64,000 nucleotides of DNA from Hyaloperonospora brassicae (lineage: Eukaryota; Oomycota; Peronosporomycetes; Peronosporales; Peronosporaceae): NCBI GenBank assembly GCA_947650285.1, contig CANTFL010000921.1:62001-126000 (forward strand). Reading direction: 5' to 3'. Each line of letters begins with the position of its first letter. Within the stretch, counting starts at the first letter, position 1. This document shows, piece after piece, positions 61,241-64,000 of this stretch. Under the pieces are notes generated by a model. That model ran no database searches, was not told where the DNA came from, and saw only the letters and a program-made list of their open reading frames with translations. The translations under genes and the position numbers were made by a program.

Positions 61241-63355
61241 TCACCGTCGAGCGAGAAGACTGGCAGCTGTAGCTGCGGTGGCGCACGCGATGAACGACAG
61301 ACCAAAGTACAGTGGAGAACTGGGTGGAGACTCCAGTCCCGCCCCTCTTAACTCCTCGACGGACAGTCTACGAACTCGCGTGTACACATTCTCGCCAGCG
61401 ATCGATAGACGACCAGCTTCCTCAATTTTGCGGTCATACGCGTCGAAGGTGCTGCCGTGGTCAGTGACTCGACAGCGAGTCGAGAGCTTGACGGGTCTTT
61501 TCACTTGTGACGACGTCGTGCTGGTGGAAAGCTCCGAGTCTGTGTCCCGTTCGATCTCGAGCTGCTTCTCGTGACGCACCACATCGCAATGCTCGGGCTT
61601 TGGCTCGACGGCGCGCGGTGTTGGACCTGCTTGTTTGTGAGCGTGCAACGCTGCACGGTTTTCGTCGTTCTTCGCTGCAGCATCGTCGCGTACCGAGGGT
61701 GTGTTGTCGACCCAGTCGATTGTCCAAGACATCTTCCGTCGGAGCTCCTCGTCTGATGGTAACCTGTTGGCGGGTGCTACAATTGAGCCGCTCGTATCAC
61801 GCTCGAGTGACGATCGCTGCAAGTCTGACGACACATGTGGCTCTGTGCGACTGTCACGTTTGCTCTTCGCCGGGTCGCCATGCTCACGATCGTGGCTGTC
61901 AAGTGCCAGCACACACGCAGCAGTCGTGATGGAGCTGTCCCTGTTGTCCGAGCCCAACAACTTGCGTCTCTGGTCTCGCACCTGCCTCTCGTCTGATCTG
62001 CTTCGTGACGAGTGTCGTTGACGAAGGACCCGATTTTCCAGACGCAGAGCTGCAACCTCCCGCGTGGCGTCCTGCAAGAGCTGCTCCATGACTTTGCTCT
62101 CGCACAAGTCCACGTCGGCATCGTAGCTGCGACCCCATCCGGTGCTGCTTTCCCGTTCGCGCTGCTGCTGCTCAAGTACCTGCATGAACTGCTTTTGGAA
62201 GTGCTCCAGCGTCTTTGTAGCACGCCCTGCCTCGACGCGCGCGCTTGCTGTGCAGTTCTCTGCTACCTGCAGCTGAGTCGTTGCGCGAGCTTTGCACGCC
62301 TCAAGCTTCTGAATGCACTCGTCACAAGCCGACACGCGCGCTCGGAGCTCATTGGTTTCGCCTTCCAATCGTCGCACGGTGCGACGCAACGTGTCTCGTC
62401 CCGCTCGCGCACTGTCAAGCTCCTGTGTTTGCTGTTCGGACTGCGCTGTCAAGAGCTCACACTCTTTCCGTGCGCGTAGGATCTCGAGACGCTGTTCGTC
62501 GGTCTGCTGTTGCAATTGGGCACTCTCCTGCTCCAGCTCATGTCGGCGGAGCTGCTCCCGTTCACAAACAAGTTCCGACTGCAAACACCGCCGATTGACC
62601 GCGTCAAGACGCTGTTCAAGTTGCAGCATACGGACCCCTCGAGTCGCGCACTGTTCGCACGCGTCGGTTGGGTCTACGCCTCTGCACGAGGTAAGTAACA
62701 GTATCTGCTGCTGCTGCTGCTCATGGCTGAGTGTTGTCTGTAATCCCGTCGTGCTCCACGACTCGTGGTTGTAGCGCTGCAAGGCCGTCTCCAGAGCAAC
62801 GGTCCGGTCGTAGAGCCGCTGCGTCTCTCGCACCGCTTCGTCCCGCTCCAGCTGCACAGTCTCCAAGACGTCCTGCGCACTGTCGAGCTCGTTCCGTGCA
62901 GCATCGAGTTCCGCCAGCAGTGCGTTGCCTGCATTTGCAGCCAAGCAGACGTTGCGTTGCTCACTTGCAAGGTCCACCAGCACCCGCGCGAGTTGGTCCT
63001 CCACCCGCTGCTCTCGTGCAGTAGCGTCTCCAGCGTGTTCCGCTTCCGGATCGGTGCTACAGTGACGAACATCGTCTTCGCTCGTCGCACAGTCTGCTCC
63101 TGCCGCAACGTGACAGCGTCTGGAACTCGCGAGGCAACGACCGTCGTCGTCGGTCACGACCACGTCGGTAGTCAATCGACTCGCGTGGTCGAGTGCCGTG
63201 GCCAGTTCTTCGTCGCGTGCGTCGTTGACATCAGTGACTTCGTCCCATCGGTCTCTGCTCGACGAACGTGGTCGGCTTTGCGCACTGCTGCGACTCGTTG
63301 TGGTCGGCGACGACGTGGCAACCCACAACTGATCGGAACTCGCGGTGCAGACCAT
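61241..63355 (-). CDS. Tail-anchored coiled-coil protein
   Basis: 704 residues from the ATG at 63355. The frame is open further to 63457 but only with GTG; the upstream TAG is preceded by ATTAG, so a 5' exon is possible. Residues from about 150 to 430 form long heptad-type coiled coil rich in Glu, Gln, Arg and Leu (LEQRLDAVNRRCLQSELVCE and similar). A Ser/Asp/Arg-rich linker follows. The last 25 residues hold a single hydrophobic segment (YFGLSFIACATAATAASLLA) ending in RR, typical of tail-anchored proteins of ER, Golgi or mitochondrial outer membrane. Such proteins often tether membranes or vesicles. Its 3' end is 85 bases from that of the convergent KH gene. No family was recognised. Confidence 0.72.
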   Translation of the reverse strand: MVCTASSDQLWVATSSPTTTSRSSAQSRPRSSSRDRWDEVTDVNDARDEELATALDHASRLTTDVVVTDDDGRCLASSRRCHVAAGADCATSEDDVRHCSTDPEAEHAGDATAREQRVEDQLARVLVDLASEQRNVCLAANAGNALLAELDAARNELDSAQDVLETVQLERDEAVRETQRLYDRTVALETALQRYNHESWSTTGLQTTLSHEQQQQQILLLTSCRGVDPTDACEQCATRGVRMLQLEQRLDAVNRRCLQSELVCEREQLRRHELEQESAQLQQQTDEQRLEILRARKECELLTAQSEQQTQELDSARAGRDTLRRTVRRLEGETNELRARVSACDECIQKLEACKARATTQLQVAENCTASARVEAGRATKTLEHFQKQFMQVLEQQQRERESSTGWGRSYDADVDLCESKVMEQLLQDATREVAALRLENRVLRQRHSSRSRSDERQVRDQRRKLLGSDNRDSSITTAACVLALDSHDREHGDPAKSKRDSRTEPHVSSDLQRSSLERDTSGSIVAPANRLPSDEELRRKMSWTIDWVDNTPSVRDDAAAKNDENRAALHAHKQAGPTPRAVEPKPEHCDVVRHEKQLEIERDTDSELSTSTTSSQVKRPVKLSTRCRVTDHGSTFDAYDRKIEEAGRLSIAGENVYTRVRRLSVEELRGAGLESPPSSPLYFGLSFIACATAATAASLLARR

Positions 63356-63486
63356 TTGTTTGCAATTGACGACAGCAGAGACTTTGGCCGCAGAAGCGAT
63401 GAACGGACGGATTGCACGGGCGGAACAAGCGCTGCACTGTCGGGCGATGGCGGACACTCGCTGACGCTAATGATGCTGAGGGACGG

Positions 63487-63992
63487 ATGTCGAATGTCGG
63501 TGGGTGGCGTGTCTTTCGCCGCCTCGGGCCAACTTTGTGGGCGATCTACGAACCGGTCGAGCGAAACGTGTCGCCCATTGTGTGTGTAACGTCGTTTGTG
63601 GAGCTCGTGCCCACCGTGCGACACGTGGCGTCGTCTGTGGCGAAAGAAAACGCGGCACTCGGCTGCAGTGTGGCATAGAGGGCCTTCAATGTCCACCAAT
63701 TGACGGAACCGGCAGACGGCGATTGCGACGCGGTCAGCACATTGCCGCAGCTACTTTTCTCGGCGTGGTCGGCCTCCCGATGATTTGAGTCCAATCGTCC
63801 GGACGTAAAGCCTCGGATCGAGTCTCGCGTGACGGTTGCACTGCAGTTTGAAGACGATCGACACGATCGCATGCACAGAAATGTTAGAGCTCGTGTGGAC
63901 AACTGGGCACGACGGCTACGATCTTTTTCAAGTGACGGTCGCTGCTGACTTGGAGTTGTGGCTGATCGTCGCTGGCGAACCGGATGAGGAAA
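63487..63992 (+). CDS. Unrecognised gene, 5' part, cut by the window edge
   Basis: Two coding-like pieces. 63487 to about 63660: ATG TCG AAT ... gives SNVGGWRVFRRLGPTLWAIY and about 35 more residues. About 63847-63992 gives TEMLELVWTTGHDGYDLFQV and VAADLELWLIVAGEPDEE, ending at the donor GTAGGT (63993). They are in different frames and need at least one intron between them, which could not be placed. Transcription is divergent from the coiled-coil gene. No family was recognised. Confidence 0.45.
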
Positions 63993-64000
63993 GTAGGTGA

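Noticed and set aside
62012..63589. Long plus-strand frames opposite the coiled-coil gene
   Set aside because: Shadows of the GC-rich coiled-coil coding sequence; no motifs.

Overview
The window is oomycete nuclear DNA, most likely Peronosporales (Phytophthora or downy mildew lineage). Evidence: a textbook oomycete core promoter (Inr plus flanking element, 26684-26699), compact genes with very short introns, chromodomain Ty3/gypsy retrotransposons, and a cysteine-rich secreted-protein gene in a gene-poor, repeat-rich stretch. No virus, plasmid or bacterial operon structure is present.

Layout. 1-37809 is a nested repeat island. It starts with the 5' part of a pogo/CENP-B-type DNA transposon (1-803) inserted in an old LTR (804-1095). 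A decayed LINE (about 1680-4160, minus) follows, lying between two LTRs in opposite orientation (804-1095 and 5437-5875). Three related chromodomain Ty3/gypsy elements follow: copy A (5883-13856, minus, gag-pol broken), copy B (14847-22821, plus, full length, LTRs differing at 2 of 388 sites, 5-bp target duplication) and copy C (29584-37809, minus, badly decayed). An aspartate-kinase-like relic (14090-14770) lies beside B. Between B and C is a repeat-rich stretch holding one convincing small secreted cysteine-rich protein gene (26746-27111).

37810-64000 is gene-rich: a PHD-finger protein, the chromatin assembly factor 1 large subunit (with a small 5' intron that adds a PCNA-binding box), a cytochrome c oxidase Vb-like subunit, an RWP-RK plus MYB regulator, a secreted barrel plus FGE-sulfatase-like protein, a probable mitochondrial Nudix CoA diphosphatase, a four-KH RNA-binding protein, a tail-anchored coiled-coil protein and the start of an unrecognised gene cut by the window edge. 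A 118-bp tandem repeat (49940-50490) interrupts this block.

The strongest unusual signal is in the Ty3/gypsy family. Coding region and LTRs are tiled almost end to end with short perfect inverted repeats (arms 6-13 bp, short loops). In the LTRs of the diverged copy C the arms have changed on both sides so that pairing is kept. The same elements carry a canonical -1 frameshift module between gag and pol, conserved in all three copies, and an antisense accessory gene of up to 534 codons at the 3' end that overlaps the chromodomain on the opposite strand and has an oomycete Inr-like motif just upstream. Copy B sits with its target duplication exactly in the loop of an 8-bp palindrome.
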